From Haplomitrium mnioides (taxonomy: Eukaryota; Marchantiophyta; Haplomitriopsida; Calobryales): a stretch of 25,518 nt of DNA. Positions 1 to 9,226 of the stretch are shown here, in pieces. Each line of letters opens with the position of its first letter. Within the stretch, counting starts at the first letter, position 1. The notes beneath the pieces were generated by a model. It was given only the letters and a program-made list of their open reading frames with translations, had not been told where the DNA came from and ran no database searches. The stretch lies in NCBI GenBank assembly GCA_049999725.1, contig JBNGIS010017889.1, forward strand, positions 1 through 25,518. Reading direction: 5' to 3'. The position numbers and the translations under genes are program-made.

Positions 1-774
1 AATTGATAGTCTAAGAATAGTTTGAACGCAGTTACTAATCTAAGAATGATTTGGAGTCTTTGCACATTGTTTAGTGTCTTTGTGCATTAAGGCTTTGTAG
101 TTCTTATTCGGATTCCATGCGCGCTTAAGCTGTAAGGTTGTTGTTCAGAGTCCTTGCACCCATTAGTCAAAGGGTTCTTGTTCAATATCTATGTTTGGAT
201 AGGCTACAAGGTTCTTGTTTAGAATCTTGGCATGTTTTGGCTTTAGGATTCTAGTTGAAAGTCCATGGGTGCATAGCTTCATTGTTCTTGTTCAGAGTCT
301 AAGCACGTAGAGGATTTAGGATTCTTGTTCAGAGTCTATGCGTGCATAGGCTTTACAGTTCTGGTTTGGAGTCTATGCTTGCATAGACTTTGTTGGCTAC
401 GATGCTCAACGTCAGGTTTAAAGTTCCTACCCGATTGGATATTTACGTTTTCCTGTAGTTTTTTTCTATCGAAAGATATATACTTATATTTTTTTTGATG
501 AATTTAGTTTATTCACAATAGTGTCAAGTTTTTTTAAAATATTTGAACAACTAAAATGTTTGTTTTTCAAGTTTTTTCTATAAAGAAATATTTGAAATAT
601 AATCTAAATGGAAAATATGCATTTTTTGTTCATAAAAAACAAATTTTTTTTCGAAAAGAAGATTTTAGTCTTAAATTTGATGTTTTTGAATGCCAAATCT
701 TCGAAAAAAAAATTTCGATTGCCAAGTGAAACAAGAACTTAGTAGCGGTTCTTGGTTCAAAGTAGCGGCTGTTG
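1..774 (-). mobile_element. Partial DNA transposon copy 0 (gene A-side terminus)
   Basis: The right end reads as the reverse of CAACAGCCGCTACTTTGAAC, the terminus shared by all five copies in the window. The AT-rich subterminal part (about 480-740) resembles the gene A-side end of copy 2 near 12190-12300, and 105-415 is a minisatellite also found at that side. At 775 the sequence switches abruptly to transposase code of copy 1, so this copy inserted into copy 1. No coding region is visible. The rest of the element lies outside the window. Confidence 0.65.
105..415. repeat. Palindromic-core minisatellite cluster (copy 0)
   Basis: Degenerate units of roughly 40-60 bases repeat the phrases TTCTTGTTCAGAGTCTATG and GTGCATAGGCTTT. 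The core (TATGCGTGCATA and variants) is palindromic. The same kind of unit recurs in at least ten other places in the window, always inside or beside the DNA transposon family. Confidence 0.7.
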
Positions 775-2359
775 AATGCAACCGATATTTTTCTCTTTCA
801 AATAAGTTGTGTAGTAGTTATAAACTTCCCATTTTGTAAAATTATCGGACAAGCTACAAACGTTGTGAGTACGTATTCTCTCACAATGTCTATAAAAAAA
901 CTGTCCATCCATTCACGCACAAATACTTCTTTAGAAGATAGTTCTTTATTTCCAAAAATACCTTTAAAATCTGCGTGTTTGAGATTTTGAATCCTTTGAA
1001 TTCTATTATTTCCTACTAATAATATTAATTTGAAGGCTCTTCTATAGACAACGGTACCGCTAGACATAGTGAAACGATTGGTCAACATCAAAGTCTTTTC
1101 TTGGTATTCCCCACTGCAATGTGATATTTCAATCCTTCATACTTTGTCAAAAATATATTTCTCTTACAGTTCTCAAAAAAATTATCTTACACAATAACAA
1201 ACAATTATTTCGACAACATGAAACTCTTTTCAATTTCAAAATCGATATTGGATCAAGTTTTTTCTTCACAAAGCTCTTGTCATAATGGACTTCTCGCAAA
1301 GAATTTTCATGTAAAGTGTTTACTGGTTTGGGTTTTGGCCTAGACAAAGAATTCTTATTTAGTGTCAATTGATTCGATGTGTAGGCAAATCAAGCCATTG
1401 GAGATAACTCACCGTCTTGGAGACCTTGAGCATCATCATTAACACTATTTGTTACTTCGAAATAAGTTTTTGATAGATGTAAACCGCTTTGAGGATTGGG
1501 AGAATTGGACCATGCCGAAATAAAATCTTCATCAATATTTTGAATAATAAGAAATGTTTTTTTGTAGAATAATTGAGGCCCTTGGCGATAGCTCTATCAA
1601 AATGTTGATTGATTAAGACTCTTTGCTATAATAATTTCTTGACTTATCGTCTGAAGATTCCTCCAATAGAATTTGGTTTCTAGAAGATTTGCCAATCTCA
1701 TTCAAAAGTCCAACTTATTTAAAAATTACTCGTTGTTTGAGTGGTGCAATTGGTGACAACAAATCATCTCTAAAATTGAATTAGTCCTTTGGTTCTATAT
1801 TTTTTGTGTTTTGAACAAACACATTTGGATCTTGAACATAATAGTCTTCATCTGATGAGGACAAAAAAAGGTTCAAAACCATCTTGAAATTTAAACTTGA
1901 TTGTCTTTCTGTTGATATATTGGAGTAGTCAAGAGAAAGATTCAACTTTGACCACTTGACAAGCAATAAAGATCAAGTGCATGCAGAAGGTTGAGTCTTG
2001 GATTCTACACATGCAATGGGTTCCCTCTTTTATCATTTACTCACAAGTTGTTCACTCCTTGATCCTATGTGCGCATTGGGTTCACTCCTTGATCCTAAGC
2101 GCACATATGCTTCAATCCCCGATCCTATGCTCGCATAAGGTTCACTTGCTTGATCTTCTTGGCTAGACGTATGTGATTCAACAAATGCCATCTTTTTCCT
2201 TAAAACACTCGCCATCACACTTGACGCTTTAGGTATCCCATCGCTCACCTCCTTAGAACAGTTGTTTGAAACTGTCTCAAGCTAGCCAAAAGCAACACTT
2301 TTTTGAGAACATGAATCTTGAAATTCTAGCCTCTTCTTGCCTTTGAAAACTCTAGCCAT
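775..2359 (-). pseudogene. Transposase gene B, N-terminal part (copy 1), truncated
   Basis: The start is placed at 2357-2359, where the reverse strand gives a Met followed by an R-V-F-K-G-K-K-R-type basic start that copy 2 shares at 16182. Conserved segments with copy 2 include DGIPKASSVM, DPNVFVQNTK, ENSLREVHYDKSFVKKKLDP and KEVFVREWMDSFF, in that order and in shifting frames. The code ends at 775, where copy 0 is inserted, so the DDE catalytic part is absent. A minisatellite at about 1980-2165 is read through within the frame and yields the repeated SEPYASIGSG-like peptide. Stops and frameshifts make it non-functional. The transposase identity comes only from its orthologous position to copy 2. 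Confidence 0.7.
1980..2165. repeat. Minisatellite within gene B exon (copy 1)
   Basis: Units of about 30 bases (GATCCTATGTGCGCATTGGG and variants) are repeated about five times inside an open stretch of the transposase gene. The matching place in copy 2 (16395-16490) has related units, so the repeat predates the split of the copies. Confidence 0.7.
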
Positions 2360-2814
2360 TGAAAAATAACAACAAAAAAGAAATATTTTGGGGAAAATTA
2401 TTTAACAAATATTCTCAACTTGTACTGGTATACCTAAAAGGTGAGTTTTTAAGAAATTTTCACAAAACGACAAAATTATGAAATTTTTGTGAAGGGAATG
2501 AAAAAAAATTAGAAAGATGAAAATGAGCAATGCTTTATATACTAACTTTTTTTGGCACCACGCGAAGTTACGTATCAAGAGCTCCGCGAATCATTTTTTG
2601 GCAAGAAAACTTATTATTTGAAATTTTGGTATAAAAAGAGTGACAATGGAAAGTTTCTTTCCATTGTCATGAGTTTACTTTCTGGTTTTTGTTTTCTGTT
2701 GTCGTCGTTTTTGCAATTTCTTTTCATGTAGCCATTTTCTGGCCTTCATTCATTGTGAACTTTTTTTTGTAAGATTCTTGCCTTTTATTCTTACTTGTTT
2801 TTAGTTTGGAGAAA
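2360..2814. promoter_or_regulatory. Divergent promoter between transposase and gene A (copy 1)
   Basis: This 455-bp spacer lies between the two divergent start codons. On the minus strand it contains TATATAAAG (2533-2541), placed about 175 bases before the transposase start. The spacer of copy 2 (15724-16181) holds the same TATATAAAG flanked by AGTTAG and CATTGC, the same hairpin, and the same GCTC(C/T)GCGAA-like block. The promoter role is inferred from position and conservation. Confidence 0.6.
2642..2668. other. Conserved perfect hairpin (copy 1)
   Basis: Two 11-bp arms, GACAATGGAAA and TTTCCATTGTC, are separated by 5 bases. Copy 2 keeps the same palindrome at 15870-15896 with a different loop (12-bp arms, 3-base loop). 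The arms are identical while the loop differs, which points to maintained structure or a binding site. Confidence 0.8.
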
Positions 2815-3184
2815 ATGGCATCACAAGCCAGTGCTTCCAAACCAGCTCAACCAAAGCCTTACAGGTATTCTGATGTTTTGAAGGTTATGGAGCCACAAAA
2901 ACTAGCATACGAATGGCTAGTTTGTTGTGGAACCATAAAGTACATCGACCATCACCTTTACCTTTTTCAAGGTGAAGGTGAATAATTTAACATGGGCATT
3001 TTGGTCCAAATCATGATAATTTGAAAGGGGCACAAAGCCAACATGGGGCTGCTTGTGCAATTAGAAACTTTGATTACCCTCTTCAAGGCTTCACCGAAGA
3101 AATTATGCTTCAACGAGATGAAGCTGAGAGACATCTTCTCCAATGATTTGTAGGCCACTTTCATTTCTTTACAACTTTTTGTTT

Positions 3185-3310
3185 CTCTTGATTCAAGCAC
3201 ACATAAACTCTTGTATCCCTGCATATACAGACTCAAGAGTCCAAGCACACCTAGACTTCCGAGTCTATGTGCGCATGGACTCCCGACTCTATGCACGCAT
3301 TGAGTTTAGC
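3185..3310. repeat. Minisatellite in gene A intron 1 (copy 1)
   Basis: Three to four units of about 30 bases centre on GTCTATGTGCGCATGGACTC. The corresponding intron of copy 2 has a longer array of the same unit at 15085-15320. The surrounding 3151-3412 is read as intron because the copy 2 equivalent ends in a TTTTCAG acceptor; in copy 1 this is TTTTCAA. Confidence 0.65.
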
Positions 3311-3948
3311 ACATTTTTGGGCTTAGATAGTAGATTTTAGCACTTGGAATTCTTGATAAACTTATAGAGATTTTTTTGTGTTGTTTCATTGACCACTTAC
3401 TTTTTTGGTTTTCAATTTTCTTAATATTTGTCCAACTTTGTCAACGCTAACCCGAACGCAAAGTGGGTAGAACGAGAATTTGTCAAGTTTGTCGTTAGTA
3501 TCAAACTATTGAAAGTGAAGTAAGGAGTACACGTTCAACAACTAGTGCCACATCCAAACGCGACAACCTTGACAACAGTAGCAACAAGCAAACCATCAAC
3601 TGCCAAAAAGAGAAAGGAGGTGGAGCCAATCAAGGCTCCAAAAAAGAAGAAGCAAGTTGTCCCAAACAAAAAAGCATGTGCTCCCACCAATTTTTGAGAA
3701 GAAGTCGGCCCCCTCCCAATCTCCAACTAGTTCATCTTTGAGTGCTACATCATCTTCATCTCCTAGCAGCTCAGAGAAGGAAGTAGTGTGGGAGTGGAAG
3801 TAGTCTTGGAGTAGTTACCAGAATCCAAAATCAAGAGCTAAAAGAACATTGGACAAAGGGCTTCGAACCTTTCAGGAGCGAGAGCAAGTGGACCCTCAAA
3901 CAGTGTTTGAGGAAGACAAAAATAAAATTAGAGAGTCTACAATCTAGG

Positions 3949-3953
3949 GTTGT
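3949..3953. repeat. Target-site duplication GTTGT, left
   Basis: GTTGT at 3949-3953 is repeated exactly at 7798-7802, just outside TGTTA...TAACA ends. Removing the insertion plus one GTTGT gives a sequence that aligns without any gap to the empty site in copy 2 near 14500. Confidence 0.9.
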
Positions 3954-4245
3954 TGTTAGGTCAAGAGATATGCGATTGAGGAAGCTTCTGAAAGAGCTTT
4001 GTTGGAGCACAAAGAGGAGCACAGTCATCGGAGAACAACAAAGTGGTGTCTTCTGGCTATAAGAAAGTGCTATTCTGTCATTTCTTGGAGCATGACATAG
4101 AAGGTTGAAGCAAGCAAATTTTGAGAAGCATTTAATATCAAAATTTTGAGGGGCTGCGCGCCGCCGCAATTGGTAAGAAAACTCTAAAATTGGAGAACGT
4201 TAAAGCAATACTAGAGGTGGCGGAAAGATTTGTGGTTCAAAGGAG
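3954..4245 (+). other. Left end of capture element, unidentified
   Basis: About 290 bases between the left boundary and the SPT16 piece. Short open stretches exist, such as AIGKKTLKLENVKAILEVAE on the plus strand before 4230, which looks like real code but which I do not recognise. It may be a further captured fragment. Confidence 0.35.
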
Positions 4246-4797
4246 GAACTGGAGTGCAAATTAATTTGGAGGTGTTTGGGAAAAGGTTGAAGGGCATGTA
4301 TGAATCGTGGCATGATCATAAAGATGATCTTTGGGGAGGAGCGAACGCAATTGCTATGGTGAGTCCTCCCAGTTCGGAGGAATTGAGGTACCTGAAAAGC
4401 TCTGCATTGTATATTTGGTTGTTAGGTTGCGAGTTTCCAGAGACGGCGATGGTATTTTTGCCATGGTTCCTGCACATTCTGTGTAGTCAGAAGAAAGCCT
4501 CTATGGGAGGACGGGAGTAATCAAATGCGTACAATTCTAGATGCGGTGAAGGCAAAAAACGAAGTCGAGCAATCCAACTGTTGGTGTCTTGTCTAAAGAA
4601 GTTGTGGAAGGGGCTCTTTTGGAAAAATGGGCAGATGTTTTAAGTGGTTCTGGTTTTAACCTAGTGGATGTGGCCAATGGATTTTTAGATGTTTTTGTTG
4701 TGTAAGATGAGTCAGAAAGAAATAACATTAAAAAGGCTTCGTTTCTCAGCTGGTCTGTGCTCAAGACTTACGTTGTTCCAAAGATGGAGGTAGGTGA
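4246..4797 (+). pseudogene. SPT16: Captured SPT16 (FACT subunit) N-terminal fragment
   Basis: SPT16 is the large subunit of the FACT histone chaperone, which handles nucleosomes during transcription and replication. The reading LEVFGKRLKGMYESW, then DDLWGGANAIAM, SSEELRYLKSSALYIWLLG and LCSQKKAS matches the N-terminal peptidase-like domain of plant SPT16. After a frameshift and a short deletion it continues ILDAVKAKNEVEQSN, then VVEGALLEKWADVLSGSGF and KTYVVPKMEV, as expected for the following part of the domain. There are at least two frame changes and one stop (TAA at about 4703). It covers only the N-terminal fifth or so of the family's ~1000 residues. No intron-like interruption is seen. 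Assignment is from remembered family sequence. Confidence 0.85.
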
Positions 4798-5030
4798 TTT
4801 GTGAAGGTTGATGCATCGTTTTGTGAAGGGCAGCCTAAGGTGTCATCAATGCAGGTTTTTGACATGGGGAGATGCAGACCTTTGGGTAGAGGTAGATTTT
4901 TATGTGGCCTCTACAATTCATAGGTGGAAGGCAGAAGATTGTGGTAGATGGGCGCTATTGCCTGAGTATCCGATTGTGGGAGAGGGCTGTTGGAATTTGC
5001 TTAGCGAGTTAGAGATTGACGCAAGACAGG
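4798..5030 (+). other. Linker of unknown origin with open frame
   Basis: An open frame (4808-5071) includes HRWKAEDCGRWALLPEYP, which looks like coding sequence but which I cannot place. The last bases directly before 5031 could be 5' untranslated sequence of the SmD3 message that follows. Confidence 0.3.
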
Positions 5031-5438
5031 ATGAGCAAGAGTTTAGGCATTCCCGTGAAGCTGCTGCATGAAGCGGAAGGGCACGTTGTGACTGTTGAGC
5101 CCAAGAGTGGGGAGCACTATTGAGGATCGCTCATCGAGTGCGAAGACAATTGGAATTGTCAATTGGACAACATCACATAGTCGGCCAAAGATGGGAAAGT
5201 CTCACAACTCGAGCACGTCTTCATCCGTGGGAGCAAGGTCAGGTTCATGATCATACCAGATATGCTAAAGAACGCCCCCATGTTCAAGCGACTCGACGCC
5301 AAGATCAAGGGAAAGGGATCCACGGGTCTAGGTGTCGGTCGTGGACTGGCAGTAGCTCTTAGAGCCAAGGCTCACTCAACTGCTCGAGGGACAGCTCCAG
5401 CCCCTCCCGCAAGAGGGCCTATTCCTATAAGGCAATGA
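5031..5438 (+). pseudogene. SMD3: Captured full-length SmD3 (snRNP core) cDNA-like copy
   Basis: SmD3 is one of the seven Sm-ring proteins that bind the U-rich site of spliceosomal snRNAs. A single uninterrupted frame of 136 codons runs from ATG (MSKSLGIPVKLLHEAEGHVV) to TGA. It carries the Sm1 motif region, then [34 protein letters not shown] (Sm2), [20 protein letters not shown] and a C-terminal GVGRGLA...[12 protein letters not shown] tail. Length and ends match the whole plant protein. Only two defects break it: TGA at 5121 (codon 31, where the family has Arg) and TAG at 5178 (codon 50, where it has Tyr). The lack of any intron argues for an mRNA origin. Among the captured pieces this is the only complete one. 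Confidence 0.93.
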
Positions 5439-5539
5439 AGATAGTAGTAAGGGAAGGGGTCTTATTTCAATGGAAAGAAAAAATCCCCTTGGACGGCAGA
5501 TGGGGCTACTCACATAGCTGCTCAAACGTTTACTTTTGG

Positions 5540-6358
5540 TGAGCAAGATAAATATGAGAGCGAGGGAATTGATGATGAGCATATTGATGTACGAAGTATG
5601 GCAGAAAATTGATGCGTCCCGTCGTGTTGCACACAGAAAGATTGATGCCCGTGAAAAGGAAAAGCTTGCAAAACGTGACAAATCTCGTCAACATATTCCT
5701 ACTATCATGGATGATGATGATAGTGTGCAAAACTCCAGGCCATTATAGAGAGTCAGACGGGAGGGGATTTCTACAGAAGCGGCAGATACAACTGGAACAG
5801 ACTTCTCAGAGCCTCCAGACCCAACAGATCCAAATCGAGCTGATGCAAAAGAGGGAGGAGAAATCCAAAACAACATACTGTTTACTGTCCAAGGTTTGTT
5901 GCAAGAATGGGTTGCTCGGGAAGATGCTAGGTCGCTTATTGCGAACAAGTTTAGGGACTTTTTGTACACACACAAACCAGATGAAAATGGGCAAAGCTAT
6001 TATCTGAAGGCTGATGAAGAAATGGTCTCAGCAAACAGGTGCAGTCTAGAGTTGGACTATGAACATTGGATAACTTCATACCCAATGCTTGCAGTGTGGT
6101 TAGTAGATTCCCCTGAAGCAGTGCTTGAAGTAATGGAAGAAGTAACTAGTAAATTTGTATTCAAGCAACACCCAAGTTATGCCAAAGTGCATGATAAGAT
6201 TCATCTGCGCATTGGTAAACTCTCCATTGAAGATCAGATTTGCAATATCAGGCAGGTTCATTTGAATACTTTGGTAAAAATTGTTGGGGTGGTAACTCGC
6301 CGCTCAGGAGTTTTTCCTCAACTTCAGCAAGTGAAATATGATTGTGGGAAAAGTGGGA
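5540..6358 (+). pseudogene. MCM2: Captured MCM2 N-terminal fragment
   Basis: MCM2 is a subunit of the replicative helicase MCM2-7. An acidic start (DKYESEGIDDEHIDVRSM) is followed, after a one-step frame change near 5604, by one frame up to 6358: SRRVAHRKIDAREKEKLAKR, then LLQEWVAREDARSLIANKF, EEMVSANRCSLELDYEHWI, PEAVLEVMEEVTSKFVF and VVTRRSGVFPQLQQVKYDC. These are the disordered tail, the A domain and the start of the OB/zinc region. The single stop in that frame is TAG at 5746. The piece ends where the zinc finger should start: the second Cys of the first CxxC is Ser. The ATPase core is absent. It is intronless across a region that I recall as multi-exon in plants. Confidence 0.93.
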
Positions 6359-6648
6359 GCAAGAGAAATTGCTTCATTTAAAAGCTAAGTTGCAGATTGC
6401 ACAAGACCAACCCATGCAGGCAGTGGAACTTTACAGGTTATTGCTAGCTCTAGTCCAAGCACAGAAGAAAAGCTTGAAGTCTGGGATATTGAAAACCAAG
6501 ATTGGCAACTTAGTGGATCAAGCGGAGGTTTTGCAAGGCCTCTCAGCTGTGTATGCCAGTCTTGAACAATGGCGTGATACAGAGATTTGTTTGGAGAAAG
6601 CACATGCTCTGAAGAGTAGTTCAGCTAGTTCATGGCATGCAACAGGCT
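6345..6648 (+). pseudogene. Captured NPG1-like TPR protein fragment
   Basis: The frame WEQEKLLHLKAKLQIAQDQP, AVELYRLLLALVQAQKKS, LQGLSAVYASLEQWRDTEIC and ALKSSSASSWHATG resembles the plant NPG1/NPGR (No Pollen Germination, calmodulin-binding) tetratricopeptide proteins, in their middle-to-C-terminal TPR region. About 100 codons have no stop. The open frame begins in the MCM2 piece and crosses the junction at about 6345-6360, where both genes plausibly read TGGGAG. After 6648 the similarity ends. The exact paralog cannot be told. Confidence 0.75.
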
Positions 6649-7797
6649 GACAGATTTGACGACACACATGCATATCAAGGAAATGAAGCATCTACTAAGG
6701 AGAAAGATGGGGCAGCAGCAGCACCACGGGAAGCAAAGTTGGCATCCCAATTTCAAACTTGCAGGATCTGATCTGATAAGAGCGGCAACAACCAGGGGAG
6801 CAAGGAAGGCATTCATGGAAGCTCCTTGGTATAACTTTGTTTTATGCAACAAGGGGTAAGAAAAACAAAGTTTTGATGAGGGGAATAGATTGGATTGGGA
6901 GACCGAAGGATGTCCTAGGTCCAGCAAAGGCTTTGCTGTTCTGATATGGTGTTGAAAGGCCTGAGCTGTGCTATGGGTAGAAAGAGTCTTCTCCAAGTGG
7001 TCAAAGGGCAGCAAAGTTGAAGACTATGATCTGCAGCTAGCATGGGTAAGAAGGAGGTTGGGATTGTGAAGCATTTCTGTTATGGGAGTGTGTTTGTTGC
7101 AGGTCTGGCCAGAAATGAAGATCAGAAAAAAAAAAGAAAAAAAGAGAGAGAAATCGGGCCATGGCTGCATATGTGAGTTGTTGTAGGTTGGAGGGAGATC
7201 GGAAATCCAGAAAGGGTATCTGACCCTTCACTGTGGAGTTGGCCAAGAGTTTGTTTAGTTGGTTGTTATTTGTTGAAGTTGGAGTTGGAGAGTTAGGTGA
7301 GTGAAGTGCAAGGCATCATCATGGCTGAGTTTTCCCATTACCTCCGGAGAGTGGCAGAAACTCAGCATGAAGATCCATGATTGAAACCTGCTGTCGGGAA
7401 CTGATGACACCAGCAGGGAGTTGTGGCAGCTTGTCACTGCCATACATGATGAGGCTGGAAGGTCTGAAGCATTGTGTTGACTCCACAAGGTGAAGACCAC
7501 ACGAAGTACACCTTGAGTAGTAAGTAGGATGGATTTTCGGAAGGAAGTTAGGGAGATAGATGGAATTAGGAATCTTGACATTGTTTGGGGGAACATCAAT
7601 ACCCTGTCTTGGATTGTTGTTCAAGGAGTGACACATAGTATATAAAGTTAAATGCATTCCCCTTCAGATCTCTGTTATGTACTTTGCATCCAACTACCTT
7701 TCCTCTCTCATTTGTTATATGTTGTATGCTATGTATGTAAAGAAGAACAGCCAGAGGAGGGCTCCTCCCCCTATGCCCTGCTTTTTTAGTCGTAACA
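6649..7797 (+). other. Right part of capture element; LTR-like end
   Basis: About 1.15 kb without a recognised gene. 6632-6859 is open but unplaced (KQSWHPNFKLAGSD) and may be another captured piece. 7125-7155 is a purine-rich AAAGAAAAAAAGAGAGAG tract. TATATAAAG at 7638-7646 followed by about 150 bases to the TAACA end has the layout of an LTR promoter and R/U5. The minus strand has open stretches at 7255-7657 with no family I recognise. Confidence 0.4.
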
Positions 7798-7802
7798 GTT
7801 GT
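7798..7802. repeat. Target-site duplication GTTGT, right
   Basis: This is the partner of 3949-3953. Immediately after it, gene A of copy 1 resumes (AGAGTTTGGAAG), matching copy 2. Confidence 0.9.
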
Positions 7803-7892
7803 AGAGTTTGGAAGAAAATAATAACGATTCCGTTGGAAAATCTTAGCCTTCTGAAACTAGGAAAGGATAACTCGGGACCATTCCAAACTAAG

Positions 7893-8100
7893 AGGTTAAA
7901 TGAGGATTTTGTGGAGCTTTTGGCGCAAAGAATTCTCACAAAAAAATATGCTCATAGCTTCTTTATTATTGTGGTGGACCCAAAGTGCGGGTTAAAAGAT
8001 AAGTCAGAGTTTGATCTAAAAAACCATGACAAGTATAGATACAAGATTGCATGAGGCAATCACAGTGTTGCCGCAAGATAGCTTTTATTCACCAAATATG
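7893..8100 (+). other. ParB-like domain of gene A (copy 1)
   Basis: The frame reads RLNEDFVELLAQRI, AHSFFIIVVDPKCG, DKYRYKIA, a stop (TGA 8052), GNHSVAAR. This fits the ParB/sulfiredoxin-like pattern: a helix that sets out positions to search, a strand with a hydrophobic run, then a glycine-led turn and helix (GNHS in place of the more usual G-E-R-R). Copy 2 gives RLNEYFVELLVQMM, HSFFIVVVDPK and ARGHHSAAARQ, so the motif is shared; there the TGA codon is AGA (Arg). In bacteria and phages such domains are often fused to DNA methyltransferases, as here. The fold call is by pattern only. Confidence 0.5.
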
Positions 8101-8834
8101 GAGCAAAAAATCCTATGCGTTTGCTCTATAACTACCATATTTACATGGGGTTGACACCAACAGAAGCCCACATATTTTCAATTGATGACAATTATGACCA
8201 ACGGTACATGTTGGAAATGACATCGATTTAGAAGGTCAAGTATTGGCATCAAAGTTACATAGAGAGTGAGAAGGTGTTATCCTACAAATTAAAAAGAGAG
8301 TTGGTGTTGGAGACTTTGGAGATCAAGCCAAAGTCAACTCTTGAGAAGACCATCATATCTCAAGACAATTGGTTCTAATTGACATTTCAAAGTGGTGAGC
8401 TCTGGGATTTAGCAGAGCACATTTACTATGTGGGAGAAAAATTAGTTGAAGAGCTAGAAGCTTAAGGCCAAAGGGTCTTTGAAAATAGAGGACATGAAGT
8501 GGACACCGTGGAGGTCCCTTCAAGGTCTTTTAGAAAAAACCAAAATTTTTGTTTTGAAATGAGGGGAAGCCAGAGAGCTTTCAATTGAAGAAATGTCTCA
8601 TGAACTAGAGAGACATAAAGTTTTGGCAGTTATGGTAAAGTCTTTTTTCTCCTAAGTGTACTGCAACTTGTGGAAAGAAGCAAGGATGGAGTACCCCATC
8701 TACATCAAGGACTCGAAGATGTCTTCATTTTACTTGACCTTTGAGAAATTATTGGCAAGTATGTTTGCCTATTCTTCAATTCTAATTCTAAAGTTGTATT
8801 GAATTTTTTGCAAAAGTTAGGTCACAAGAGTTAA

Positions 8835-9150
8835 AAAGACTCACAAGTCTATGCGCGTATGGACTTGAGAGTCCCTGCTCGCAGTTAATAAGTCCATGCG
8901 AGTATGGACTTGAGGGTCCATGCGCGCTTAGACTTAATGGTCCATGCGCGCTTGGACTTTAGAGTCTGTGTGTGCTTAGACTCTCAAACCCATGTGCGCA
9001 TGGACTTGAGAGTCCATGCACGCAATGACTCTAAAGTCCAAGCGCGCTTGGACTTTAGATTGACCTTGAAGTCCATTCCAGCATGGACGCTTAAGTCCAT
9101 GTGCAGATGGACTCTAAATTCCATACGTGGATAAACTTTAGATTCATTGC
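8835..9150. repeat. Minisatellite in gene A intron (copy 1)
   Basis: About ten units of 28-32 bases of the form AGTCCATGCGCGCTTGGACT. Cores such as CCATGCGCGC and GTGCGCATGGAC form near-palindromes of alternating purine and pyrimidine. It fills most of the presumed intron 8759-9226. Confidence 0.8.
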
Positions 9151-9226
9151 TTGCATGCTCTTCCTCTTTAAAGTCGAGGCATGTGGTTTTGTTTTTTTCT
9201 CTGAATTTTCCTTTTTTGCGCTATAT

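Larger units (their letters stand above)
3954..7797 (+). mobile_element. 3844-bp chimeric gene-capture insertion
   Basis: The insertion is bounded by TGTTA at 3954 and TAACA at 7797 and by a 5-bp duplication, which is the mark of LTR-retrotransposon integrase. Gene A of copy 1 stops at its left edge and resumes at its right edge. Inside are same-strand, intronless-looking pieces of SPT16, SmD3, MCM2 and an NPG1-like gene. The right end contains TATATAAAG (7638-7646) about 150 bases before the end, as an LTR U3/R/U5 would. However, I find no matching LTR at the left end, and no gag or pol. It is best called a non-autonomous, LTR-type element or retro-chimera. Its base composition is visibly less AT-rich than the transposon around it. 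Confidence 0.8.

Noticed and set aside
2815-3150. Gag protein of a retrotransposon as identity of gene A exon 1
   Set aside because: No zinc knuckle, protease or reverse transcriptase follows, and downstream exons are ParB-like and methyltransferase.
3831-4169. Minus-strand open frame of 112 codons
   Set aside because: It crosses the insertion boundary at 3954 and lies antisense to gene A; no family resemblance.
5159-5368. Minus-strand open frame opposite SmD3
   Set aside because: It is the antisense shadow of the SmD3 code.
5031-5438. A live SmD3 gene
   Set aside because: Two premature stops at codons 31 and 50, no intron, and a location inside a mobile insertion show it is a dead copy.
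5688-5994. Minus-strand open frames opposite MCM2
   Set aside because: Antisense shadows; the plus-strand frame matches MCM2 clearly.
3954-7797. Helitron or Pack-MULE origin of the captured genes
   Set aside because: Helitrons make no target duplication and insert at AT; MULEs give about 9 bp and long inverted repeats. Here the duplication is 5 bp with TG...CA ends.
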